A stretch of 35,285 nucleotides of DNA from an uncultured Lachnospiraceae bacterium (GTDB taxonomy: Bacteria > Bacillota > Clostridia > Lachnospirales > Lachnospiraceae). Within the stretch, counting starts at the first letter, position 1; every line of letters starts with the position of its first letter. Below, one piece after another: positions 24,901-34,100 of the stretch. The position numbers were made by a program, and so were the translations under genes. Location of the stretch: assembly GCA_910579275.1 (NCBI GenBank), contig CAJTTO010000045.1, forward strand, positions 1 through 35,285. The letters are read 5' to 3'. Under the pieces are notes generated by a model. That model worked only from the letters and a program-made list of their open reading frames with translations, made no database searches and was not told where the DNA came from.

Positions 24901-27900
24901 CAGTTATTCCTGTGATTTCCGGATTACTCCAGTTTTTCCATCCGTTTAATGTAAAGGATGCCTTTAGCGTAGATTTCTGTTTTCCGTCTTTATCCAATAC
25001 CCTTGCAAAAGCATACTGGACATCTTCTCTGTCTGCGCCGTCACCCTGAATATAGCTGCCAAACGTGTAGATACCTGCCTCCGGTCTTACTGTCTGCGAT
25101 ATGGTAGCATCCAGACCAACCTTAGACCAGAAATGCAGTCCCTTCATACCGCCATGCGGGTCTTCATCTGACACACGCACTGCGGGGTCACTTTCTGCGT
25201 CTCCATGTCCTTCACGGACTACTATATTCCATGGGCTTTCCAAACCGTTCTCAAAATCCGGATTTACCAGAATATTGTTTGCTGCCGCCCTGAGCACCTG
25301 AATTTTGAGGGTGATTTTGTAATCCCTGCCCTCTGCGGAAGCAATACCATGTACAATATATTCTCCTGCTTTATAGATGTTGACAAGCTCTTTCTCGTCC
25401 TCGTCCCATGTGACACTTATCTGTGTCTCCGTTCCATCGTTATATTTTGCTGTCACAGAAGGCCAGATGAACGTTTCTCCCAAAGGAACTTTTAAAACAG
25501 GGTTGCTTTCAACGCTCGCAATCTTTTTCTCTGCTGTAGCGCCTGTTCGAATCAGGCTGTATATCTTTGCCGTCGGAAGTGCGGTACCGTCAAAATCAAA
25601 CCAAGACGAATTGTCCATTGCGCTGCCGCCAAACCATACGCCGGCATCATCAGGATCATATTCCGCCGCATAGCTTGAAGCCCATCCGGAACCATATTTC
25701 TCCCACAAATCAAAGTTTTGTTTATATAAGCTGTCGATATCATTGCCGTCTTCATCTTTAATATAATACGGCGAAATCCATGCAGGTTCCCAGTAGAAAA
25801 CACCAATCGAGCTGCCTGCATATGTATCATTAATCTGATTGACCGCATTGACAAGATCACGCATCTCATCTGCCTGTCCCTGAACGGAAACACCGTAATT
25901 CTGATCCTCGTAGGCAGGCGGAATTGTCGGCGGTGTGGCAGTACCATACCCATCACCGTCAATCAATGTCGTAGGCCATGATGTCTCTGCTGCCATGACT
26001 TTCTTTCCGTACTTCTCCACAACGTCTGTCAGCACTGCTTTCAGATTTGCCGTATCTCCATGTCCAAACGGATAGAATGAACTTGCAAATACATCATAAT
26101 CTACTTTGGATGCGTCCAGACGCGATGCAATTGAACCATATCCTTTCTGCGGGTCTGTAAAATGAACCGCCACAAGACAATTTTTATCGAACTGCCTTAC
26201 AGCCCGGCTTCCGGCACTGAAAAGCGCTGCCATGTTATCCCAGCTCGTCTCACCGCAGATTCCGTTATTCGTCTCGTTTCCAACCTGAACCATGCCGACA
26301 TCAACACCGGCATCCCGCAATGCGTTCAGACTGTCCAGTGTAAAGGAGTACACGGCATCTTCCTTCTGTGCAATATTGTATCCCGCCCACGCCTTGGGTG
26401 CTTTCTGCTTTTTCGGGTCTGCCCAGAAATCTGAATAATGGAAGTCAATCAGGACACGCATCTTTGCATTTGTTGCCAGCTGACCGAGTCTTATCGCTTT
26501 CTCTAAATCGTTATTTCCTCCGCCGTATCCATTTCCGCTGCTGTTATACGGATCGTTCCAGATACGGATGCGCACCCAGTTCATGCCGCCGTCATGCAGA
26601 TAATTGAAAAACTCCGCATCGCTCAGTGGCGTGCCATTCTCATCCTTAAAGACAACGCCGCTGTCCTTCAGTGCTATATAGGATGACAGGTCTGCCCCTG
26701 TAATAAAATCATCTGCCAATGCCACTTTCTGCACATTGATTTCCGCGTCCTGCACGGATGCCGGAACCAAGGCGTCAATGGCGTTTTTCAAGTCATTATA
26801 GGCTTTCTGAATGTCTGCCTCTGCCGGATTTTCCTGCGTCTCATCATCTGCCAATGCCAGCAGTGCCTCGGCTGCCTGCAATGCCTCAGCAAATGCTTTC
26901 CAGCCTTTCTTATAATCCTGTTCTTTCAGCTCCTTTGCTTCTCCAACAAGCTTGCGCAGGGAATCCAGCGGCGTCATGCTGCCTTCCGGATCCGCCTCCT
27001 CCATTGTGGCGTAGAACTTGCCATCTTTGTAATATGCCAGACCTGCGAAAACAGCAGTAAAGTCAACTTCCCACGATTCACTTGTCGGACCATTTTTCAT
27101 GTCCTTCACCCATTCAAAGGTGCCGGCGCTGTCCTTTTTGTATAAATTACAAATCTTTTCCGCACTGTCAAACCCAAATTTTCCCGGCGCAGAGAATGTT
27201 ATGGAATACCAGTTGGTATGCTCCTCATCCTGCTGAAACGCGTAACCGTTCTGCTCCTGAATGGTTATCCCCTCAAGCGGAACGAGTGCACCGGTCTCCT
27301 CATCCACTACAGAGAGTGCCGGTTTTACGGTTCCTCCCATTTGCAGATACGGCGTGTTCTTGGCATCATATACATACAGGGTAACCTGACGCATAATGGC
27401 TGTCACGAGGTTATTATCCTTATCAGCGCTGTCATGCAGATACGCTTTGCCATTCTTGACTGCGCACATATCATTTGTTCCGGATGCCAGTTCTGCATAG
27501 GCGTCCGCATTGTCGTCCGCATCGCATTTATATGCCGGCACTTTCTCGGCACTGTCTGCCGCTGTCGCCGCCGTTTTTGTGAAAATCTGGAATCCGGCGC
27601 TGTCGCCGCCATTCATAAAGGACAGCGGAATACTGTACCAGCCTGCGTAACCTTCCACTGCAGTGAGCCGATAGGTATCTCCGTCTCCCCACACATTCCA
27701 GTCTGCCTTGTCAGCCGTGGACGTCAGGTTTGTCTTTGCCGCACTGTTATCCCAATAATACAATCCAAGCTCATCTTCCACAGCGCCGGCATAATAATAG
27801 AATGTCACATCAGCACTTAACGGCACCAAGGCATCCATTGCACTTTGTAATGTCCGATAGGCTTTTGTAATTGCTTCATCTGTGTACTCGTCAGCCTGAC

Positions 27901-30079
27901 TGCTGTTATCCGCCGCAGCTTTCTGTGCTTCCGTCAGCGCTGTGCTGAACGGCGCCCATGTCTCTGGCGTGTAGCCTACTTCCCCTTTGTCCGTTATCTT
28001 TTTCAGATCTTCTGAAGCCAAAAGATCTTTAAGCATTTTGAAGGTTACAGCTTCCGCATCTTCTTTTGTCTTGTAGAATTTGCCGTCCTTGTAATAAGTA
28101 TTACCGGAAAATACCGGTGTGAAATCATATTCCCAGTCATTGCTTGTCGAACCATTTGCCATGTCTTTCACATAGTTATATGCTCCGCTGCTGTCTTTTG
28201 CAAACCATCCCGCTATTTTTTGACTGTCAAACTGAATGGCACCCGGAACAGAAAAGGAAATGGAGTACCAGTTTTCATTTTCTGTTACTTTCTGCAATTC
28301 ATACACATTGTTATCGTAGCTGTCTTTACCAGAAGGCGTTATCTCTGTGACTGCGCCTGTTTCTTCGTTTACAACAGACAGTGTGCTTGCCGCTGATTTA
28401 TTATCCAGCTGAATTACCGGCACTGTATTTTCATCATACGCGTATAGGGTGATGTTGCGTAGGATTGCGGTTGCCTTATCAGACTTTGTACTTTCATCTG
28501 TCCCAGTATAATTGATGCTATTCTTATAAGCACACGTCTCATTTTTGCCAGTTGCCAGATCTGTATAGACAGCCTGATTCTCACTTGAACTATACTTGAC
28601 CTTGGCATTGGCCGTATCACTGCTTTCAAAAATCTCGAATCCCGATGTTTCGCCACCATTGATAAATGTGATTGGAACACTATACCAGCCTGCGTACCCG
28701 CTTACTGGAGTTAGCAAGTAAGCATTCTTGTCTGTGTATACCTTCCAAGATGCCGGATCTGCTTTTGTAGAGATATTGTCACCCCAATAGTACAATCCGA
28801 CCTCAGCTTCCGTATCGCCCGCATAATAATAGAATGTCACCTCTGTGCTTGTCGTGGATGGCTTCAGATTATCCATTGCCGCTTTCAATGCAATGTAAGC
28901 TTCCAAAATCTCAAGTGCTTTCTCAGTGTCACTTGCTCCACTTTCTACCAGAGACTGCGCAGCTGATTTCTTTTCGTCAAATACTGCCCAGCTTTCTGCC
29001 GTATAATCTGCTTCGTCGAATGCTCTCGCATCCGTTAGAAGTTTATTTAAGTCTGCAAGCTTGTGTGTTACAAAGGTTATATTGTCAAAATATATTTGTT
29101 CCTCACCACTTGAGGCAATCGTTCCTGAAATTGTAATCTTTACATTAACTTCTGCTTTTCCCTCAGGAACTACTACACTAAAAGGAGTCGTTTCAATTTT
29201 ATTCCACTTTCCCCACGCGTCACAGCTGCCAAGGCTTTGAGTCTGCAGCTCCTCAATGACCGTCAAATATTCTTCATCCGTTTCGGTTGCCTTTTCCACG
29301 CTTTCAACTTTCAGTGTGACCTGATCCTTACTGTACACTCCGCCTGCTTCCAAATTTACCATGTAGGCACCGGGTTCCATATTTGTAATTACCTGACTGA
29401 CAGATATTTTTGTTTCAGTATTCTTCCAGATATAGAGTGAGGAATTACCATGGTCACTGTCAATCTTATTAAGCTTGAAATTTCCGCCTCCGTCAAAAGC
29501 CGGATTCATCTTCCAAGGGACAGGTGCCCACAGCTCATTCGTACTATCTCCTATATTCTCCGTTTCCTCGAATCCACCGTTAGCCAGTGTTCCATATGTC
29601 GCGTTTTCTTTTTCCTCCACGTTCACTGCCAAATTTTCCTCAGTCTCTGTCTCGGTTTCGGTCTCAGAAGCGCTTTCCTCCTCGGTATCTGTTTCCGTTG
29701 TGCTGTCCTCCTCGGACGCTGCATCCTCGGTTTCACTTGTACTCTGGTCTTCGTCCGTGCTTGTTTCTTCAGCGGATGACATGTCGTTCTCGTCCGAAGT
29801 CTCTTCATTTTCCTGTTGGGAAGCACTGTCCTCGTCGTTCTTTTCGGCGCCATCCTCCCCACTATCGTCTGCATCAGTGTCCGGAACTTCCTCGTCATTT
29901 GCCGCAGAAATCGTTTCCTCCACTGTTTTGTCCGTATCCGCGTTTTCCACGGATTCCGCAACGGAAGAGGGCGCCGCAAACACCGTCATGTCCGGTACTG
30001 ACAGGCTTGTCAGTATCATTGCCGCACTTAAGATTCCGCACAGACTTTTTTTCAAGTACTGTCTTACTTTCCTATGCAT
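21959..30079 (-). CDS. Giant secreted multidomain endo-beta-1,4-galactanase (GH53)
   Basis: 2706 aa. A signal peptide (1-35, ending TVFAA) is followed by an acidic Glu/Ser/Thr/Asp linker (about 38-155), a jelly-roll carbohydrate-binding-like domain (about 160-338), and three FIVAR-like helical segments (about 340-410, 680-752, 1030-1105) alternating with two copies of an unrecognised ~260-residue module (about 415-675 and 754-1025). The GH53 domain spans about 1120-1510 with acid/base Glu1269 in VGNETNNG and nucleophile Glu1365 in AAETSWP. Then come a Big_4-like Ig domain (about 1515-1595), a CBM61-like galactan-binding domain (about 1602-1755), a bacterial repeat domain and several MBG-type repeats to the end. 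It cleaves beta-1,4-galactan outside the cell. No LPXTG motif; surface attachment must use another route. Frame intact throughout. Confidence 0.93.
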   Translation of the reverse strand: MHRKVRQYLKKSLCGILSAAMILTSLSVPDMTVFAAPSSVAESVENADTDKTVEETISAANDEEVPDTDADDSGEDGAEKNDEDSASQQENEETSDENDMSSAEETSTDEDQSTSETEDAASEEDSTTETDTEEESASETETETETEENLAVNVEEKENATYGTLANGGFEETENIGDSTNELWAPVPWKMNPAFDGGGNFKLNKIDSDHGNSSLYIWKNTETKISVSQVITNMEPGAYMVNLEAGGVYSKDQVTLKVESVEKATETDEEYLTVIEELQTQSLGSCDAWGKWNKIETTPFSVVVPEGKAEVNVKITISGTIASSGEEQIYFDNITFVTHKLADLNKLLTDARAFDEADYTAESWAVFDEKKSAAQSLVESGASDTEKALEILEAYIALKAAMDNLKPSTTSTEVTFYYYAGDTEAEVGLYYWGDNISTKADPASWKVYTDKNAYLLTPVSGYAGWYSVPITFINGGETSGFEIFESSDTANAKVKYSSSENQAVYTDLATGKNETCAYKNSINYTGTDESTKSDKATAILRNITLYAYDENTVPVIQLDNKSAASTLSVVNEETGAVTEITPSGKDSYDNNVYELQKVTENENWYSISFSVPGAIQFDSQKIAGWFAKDSSGAYNYVKDMANGSTSNDWEYDFTPVFSGNTYYKDGKFYKTKEDAEAVTFKMLKDLLASEDLKKITDKGEVGYTPETWAPFSTALTEAQKAAADNSSQADEYTDEAITKAYRTLQSAMDALVPLSADVTFYYYAGAVEDELGLYYWDNSAAKTNLTSTADKADWNVWGDGDTYRLTAVEGYAGWYSIPLSFMNGGDSAGFQIFTKTAATAADSAEKVPAYKCDADDNADAYAELASGTNDMCAVKNGKAYLHDSADKDNNLVTAIMRQVTLYVYDAKNTPYLQMGGTVKPALSVVDEETGALVPLEGITIQEQNGYAFQQDEEHTNWYSITFSAPGKFGFDSAEKICNLYKKDSAGTFEWVKDMKNGPTSESWEVDFTAVFAGLAYYKDGKFYATMEEADPEGSMTPLDSLRKLVGEAKELKEQDYKKGWKAFAEALQAAEALLALADDETQENPAEADIQKAYNDLKNAIDALVPASVQDAEINVQKVALADDFITGADLSSYIALKDSGVVFKDENGTPLSDAEFFNYLHDGGMNWVRIRIWNDPYNSSGNGYGGGNNDLEKAIRLGQLATNAKMRVLIDFHYSDFWADPKKQKAPKAWAGYNIAQKEDAVYSFTLDSLNALRDAGVDVGMVQVGNETNNGICGETSWDNMAALFSAGSRAVRQFDKNCLVAVHFTDPQKGYGSIASRLDASKVDYDVFASSFYPFGHGDTANLKAVLTDVVEKYGKKVMAAETSWPTTLIDGDGYGTATPPTIPPAYEDQNYGVSVQGQADEMRDLVNAVNQINDTYAGSSIGVFYWEPAWISPYYIKDEDGNDIDSLYKQNFDLWEKYGSGWASSYAAEYDPDDAGVWFGGSAMDNSSWFDFDGTALPTAKIYSLIRTGATAEKKIASVESNPVLKVPLGETFIWPSVTAKYNDGTETQISVTWDEDEKELVNIYKAGEYIVHGIASAEGRDYKITLKIQVLRAAANNILVNPDFENGLESPWNIVVREGHGDAESDPAVRVSDEDPHGGMKGLHFWSKVGLDATISQTVRPEAGIYTFGSYIQGDGADREDVQYAFARVLDKDGKQKSTLKASFTLNGWKNWSNPEITGITVEDGDTLEVGLIMKSTQDGAWGTMDDFYLYGTHTVSTADNISHGTVAANVVKANSGEKVSITVTPNSGYYPVSVTLSGASVKADTLTSSNGTVDYIPAAEGSTVNQAVLKYAVKAAEEKTEIFMMPNGNVTISAEFASVFENGKIRLDAKDESGRYLVKVNAGESDEPDGENPIPAQFHTGRDVKPEIVLSYNGYELTAADYTAAFENNKTITTDTSKAKLTLTAKGDKFEGTREIFFEIKEDTRKDFNAKALKVVYEAPDNGERTATPAKAVYYLGKEKEIEPKIRLYAADDTTWEKPVPEDLYQVYYQKNNKVGKAEIVVLPTDKALRDPSGYKEGSISAAFTIAKCPVNQENMKVKISTKPNYFTGKKVEPSITVEYTYTGQNGEQKTVTLAKGTDYTVSCTNNVNASVYKVVDAQGNAAYQNINDKKVPTIKITGKGNFTGARTTVDLKDGSKPGSEKLTFQIRPKNLENTVVTVADLAEKTSAQAPKITVKDGAKTVAASQYRITEIVRTHDGAKKPLENPELIYSLANNSGSAKVQLAGTYEIRIEGKEKSNYEGAKGVSNAGSKDKLICRVVDKDHLIDNAKVSISGKLYYTGNGIVLSTAGSSANLTVKAGNVVLTGYQSYSDALSENGEEKDGYYVTYTNNVNAGKAVATITGTGAYIGTKAAVFTINKRTIAKEVQEKDRDKKGLIQMPKLSAKGAKEKLDGTWTAQEQGALINSDNNETGSLLVPYTGYTINPDFRFASKNYDLAGTELPDKELASSDYTVSYKVGKWADGKAPVTVTVKGKGNYSGSVKFDNLFSLTERELDKLSIDVEPVTYNGKASKPAVRFYDENGKAVDLKLNTAYTVSYKNNKDSRAVNKEPNKQPTVTVKVKGNGWKTSSDPATTSCTKTFAIDQAEITKADISDVVFQRFLGKALKPKVVIKVNGKKLKEGKDFVVTYKNNVKRGGSATIQITGKGNYFTREPIQKIFVIK

Positions 30080-30129
30080 AATTTTCCTCCTTTTACTTTA
30101 TGTAACCTTGCAATCCCTTGTAGTTACAG

Positions 30130-30149
30130 TTGCGCAAACGATTGCGCAA
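30130..30149. promoter_or_regulatory. LacI-type dyad operator upstream of the galactanase
   Basis: TTGCGCAAACGATTGCGCAA is palindromic except for the two bases flanking the central CG. The core GCAAACGATTGC fits LacI/CcpA-family operators. It lies 50 bp before the start codon and just after the predicted transcription start. Confidence 0.65.
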
Positions 30150-30160
30150 AGCCTAACTCT

Positions 30161-30189
30161 ATTTTACAATTTGTGCACATTTTTTTCTA
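30161..30189 (-). promoter_or_regulatory. Probable promoter of the galactanase gene
   Basis: Minus strand TAGAAA (30184-30189) and TAAAAT (30161-30166), 17-bp spacer; matches are 4/6 and 5/6. A second possible promoter (TTGGCA 30233-30238, TATGAA 30210-30215) lies further upstream. An AAAAGGAGG site precedes the ATG at 30079. Confidence 0.45.
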
Positions 30190-30255
30190 TTGCCCTAATA
30201 GCTAATCTTTTCATAAAATTTTTATAACATATTGCCAAAACAATTTTCCGGAAAT

Positions 30256-30309
30256 AAAAAAGATGTCCTGCACCCTTCACTTCCTTATGTAAAAGGTACG
30301 AAGACATCT
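30256..30309 (-). terminator. Terminator after the GNAT gene
   Basis: Minus strand AGATGTC (30303-30309) pairs with GACATCT (30261-30267), with partial pairing inside the long loop, then a T-run (30256-30261). It separates the GNAT unit from the galactanase. Confidence 0.65.
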
Positions 30310-30333
30310 CTATATCAAATTATGGTAGTCGGT

Positions 30334-31140
30334 TCACTCCTCTACAACAACAGATGCCCCCTCCGACTTATCACCATTTAACCATTGCCATTTTTCAGAC
30401 AATTCGATTTTACCATCACTTCGAATATGCGGTACGCTATGGCAGACTCCAACCCGTACCTGCTTTTGTTCATTTATATGATGGTAATAAAAATCTAACT
30501 CCCCATTTGCGGATACGGTTCCCACCAAATGGCCTTTCACTATTTCTCCGCCTGTATAATCCGCCCATAAGATATTATCCCTTTGGTGGTATGCAAATCG
30601 TGTATTTTTATCAACTTCCCCGTTTTCTGTGTTCTCCCGCGGAATGAAGAATCTGCCATCATAACAAATACTGGTCGAAGTATTCGGCAGCGGTTTCGCC
30701 ATAACTTCATACACAAGAATTCTTCCATTTTCCACATTCCACCTTTCATGCCTTATCGTCTGATAGCCTCTTTTTTCATATAACTGGCTTGCCGGCAATG
30801 AGGCGTCTAAATATACCCTATCATGTTTCGCTCTGATTTCGTTTTCCAGACATTGCATCATGTAGCTACCATATCCCCTGCCCTGATATTCCGGTTTTAC
30901 ATATACTCTCGTAATATGGTTATCTTTATAACAGCCTGTTCCCACAATTCCAGTGTCATTTCGCAGCACACCGACAAAACCGTCCCTTATATCCTTGGCT
31001 ATATTTTCTTTGCAGTGAAGCCCGCAAAAAAACGCTGTCACTTCCTGCGGATAATATCGTGGATAAATTGTTCGTATTGTATCCTGCACAATCATATAAA
31101 TTTCTTCTGCATCGCTTTCAGTTGCTTTTATGTATTCCAT
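30334..31140 (-). CDS. GNAT acetyltransferase fused to an NAGS-like C-terminal domain
   Basis: 268 aa in two parts. Residues 1-150 are a GNAT N-acetyltransferase: VYVKPEYQGRGYGSYMM is the acetyl-CoA binding motif (Q-x-x-G-x-G), and YLDASLPASQLYEKRGYQ is the usual C-terminal block. Residues about 155-268 match the small beta-rich proteins often labelled n-acetylglutamate synthase: CYDGRFFIPRENTENGEVD, the GGEIVKGHLVGTV strand pair and ELSEKWQWLNGD. That label is doubtful, because those proteins are not classical acetyltransferases. The substrate is unknown. It starts 38 bp after the TOTE-type gene with GAGGT upstream, and a terminator follows, so both are probably one operon. Confidence 0.85.
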   Translation of the reverse strand: MEYIKATESDAEEIYMIVQDTIRTIYPRYYPQEVTAFFCGLHCKENIAKDIRDGFVGVLRNDTGIVGTGCYKDNHITRVYVKPEYQGRGYGSYMMQCLENEIRAKHDRVYLDASLPASQLYEKRGYQTIRHERWNVENGRILVYEVMAKPLPNTSTSICYDGRFFIPRENTENGEVDKNTRFAYHQRDNILWADYTGGEIVKGHLVGTVSANGELDFYYHHINEQKQVRVGVCHSVPHIRSDGKIELSEKWQWLNGDKSEGASVVVEE

Positions 31141-31178
31141 AGTGTTTTACCTCATATTGTGATAATAAAGCAGATATT

Positions 31179-34100
31179 TCACCCAGCCTCCATCCCCATC
31201 AACTCCTCCGCAACCTCCTCACTGACCACTCGCATTAGATTGTCCTCATCCTTCTCCGCCGAAAGAAAGTTCATGCTTCCATACCACACAATCTCATGAT
31301 CAATCACAGCGTAATGTTCATGCAGAGTATCCTGCGGCAAAACACGTATTCCTGCCTGTTCCAACTCCCTGACAAGATTCCGGGTAATCTCTGTCCGACT
31401 CGCCGGATAGCGCTCTGGCGACAGCATATAAACCACGATCCGGACTCCGTTCTCCTGCACTGCTTTCACTTGTTTGATAAATGCTTTCACCTTGGGCACA
31501 TTTAGCCCCGGACTTGAAATCACAATTTCCCGGTTCGCCTCAGCCAGATCTTTTTCAAAGACAGCTTTATAAGTCTTGCTATCAAAAATAGAATTTGTCT
31601 GCTGTTTCTCCGATGTCAGATTCAGACAGATTTCATACCCCATTTTTTTATAAGTCCGTAGCCGCTTATGATACATGCCTTCCAACACTTTAATGTGCGT
31701 GTCCACGTAATCATAGATAATGACATCTTTTTTCGCTTCATAATCCCTGTGCAGACGCCCGGAATACTGCTCCACATTTCCCTGCCATGCCACAGGCATT
31801 GTCAGCATCATCGTATCAAGTCTCGGATAATTAAACCCTTCCCCGATATACTGTCCCGTCGCCACCAGCACAATGGTTTCGTCTTCTGGAACCGCTTTCA
31901 ACTGTTGCCTGATCAAAGTACTTTCCTTTTCTCTTCTGCCTCCATGTAGCAAAAAAATATGGTCTGTTTTGTCCTGCAGATGTTCATATAAATAAGCGGC
32001 ATGCTCCCTGCTTTTTGTCAGAACCAGAGGTGTCCTTTTCTTTTCCACACAGTCCATGACATCTTTTATAATCTGCTGATTCCTGAGCTTGCTTTGAATA
32101 ACAAGTTTGTTGGCATCATTTATTTTCATCACGGCTCCATCCACATGTGTCAGGTGTGTGAATCTCGGATAGACAAAATGTCCGATTCCCTGTTTCTGCG
32201 CCCGGTCTTTGGATGTATACTGATAACGAACCGCCCCAAACTGCATAAAAATCCTTTTCTCCTGCCCATCATCGCGCTTTGGCGTGGCGGTCAGACCGTA
32301 CACATATTTTGCGTTTACTTCGTTTAACACTTCCTCCGCTGTCTGCGAAGCGCTATGATGACATTCGTCCATAATGACCATGCCATAATTTTTGACCAGA
32401 TCATTTATATCACCCTTTTTACCCAGTGATGATATCATCACAATGTCAATGATTCCTGTAACGGAATTGTGACTGGAATTCAGCCTGCCAATCACACTCT
32501 TTCTCGTTTTTGTCCGTCCTTTAGGCGTTGTATATTGCGGCAGTTCCTCGTTTATCAATAAAAATTTTTCAAAGTCCTCCACCCAGTTTTTCATAATCTC
32601 CGTATTGTGTACCAGCACCAGTGTATTAACCTTTCGTTCCGCGACAAGATATGCGCCTACTGCCGTTTTACCAAAAGCAGTCGCCGCATGGAGGACGCCA
32701 TTATCGTGGGCAAGCATCTTTTCCGCGGCGTGCTTTTGCTCTGGATAAAGTTCACCCTGAAAATTTACATGAATTGCCCTTCCGCTCTGGCTGCAGTCCT
32801 GTATCGTGTATGAAATACCAGATTGCTCTGCCATGTGAACCAAGGTCTCCTCACATCCCCGCGGAAGGCAAATGTATTGGTCTATATCGCTGCTGCAGGA
32901 GATAATCCGCGGAGTTCCCCGCACTGAAAATCCCATAGCCTGATTTTTATAAAACTGTGGATTGCTGTATGCCGCCAGCCGTCGGAGCTGATTCTGCATC
33001 CTTGGTTTGACGTTTGTACGATCTACAAAAATCTGATTCGCCTTCGTAATCTCCAACACGCCGTTCACATCAGCAGTATCAAATCTTTTTTCTTTCTTTT
33101 CCCATGGTTTTGAACTATCCTTTTCCCCATCCTTCTCTGAAGTTTCAGCATCTCCACTCAAATCCCCTGCAAAGAAGTTTAATGTACTATTCTGATTCCA
33201 CACCTTAATCTGTTCTTCCACAAATGCCTTTGACAGCTTTTTTACTGTCTGCAATTGCTTCCATTGATTGGGATAAGCATTCCAATTCTCATCTATAAAT
33301 GCACTATTGCCTTCGCGCAGTGCCTTTCCCTGCAATGGAAGAGCAATCAGATTGCCCAGCCCTCCCGCCGGCATATGATCCTGCGCCGGCAGCATCCTGT
33401 CATAAGACTGAAATGTTTTTTGATTGACGGATTCTGCGCCTTTTGTGAGAAGCGCATCGCCAAATTTCCTCGCAGTGGCGGATGGCACTGGCTCTTCAAA
33501 AAAAATCCATATATGGGCACCTTTCCCGGAACGCGAACGCTCTACCAGTACATCGACATCATTCTGCGAGCAGATCATACGCATGGAATTTACCTCTTCC
33601 ACCCAGTCATTGCCTGTGTTAGCATCGTCGTCCAACTGATTATCACTTTCGTGGTTGTCAAAATCAAATACCAAAAAGTTGCATGTCTCATTGGAAAGCA
33701 TTGGATAGATGCCAATGACATCAGAGCAGTCTTCTTTTATTCCAATCAGGTGATTCATCAGGTCGTCACCTGTAAGCTGCTTATACCGCTGTTTTGCACA
33801 GTCAGCGCACTTGATCTGGACTCCTCTTTTCTTCGGACATAAGCCGTCCTTCCAGAAATTCCAGCATTGTGTATAATATCCCGTCTTACCCGTTTTGGCA
33901 TTGGGTTTTGCTGCCCTTTTACTATAAACATCTGTTCTTCCCTTGAACATGGAATAAAAAAATTTTGCGTGGTCTTTGGTAATTGTCTCCGATATGATTC
34001 TGGAGCCCTGATTTTCTTGAGATTCTTTTAGATTTTGGTCACTTACTGCATTGTTAATATCTTCTCTGTACTCATTGCAATCTTTATCATAGGAAATATC

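Noticed and set aside
29475..30227. 250-aa Ser/Val-rich open frame on the + strand
   Set aside because: Antisense to the acidic low-complexity linker of the galactanase; composition follows from that repeat.
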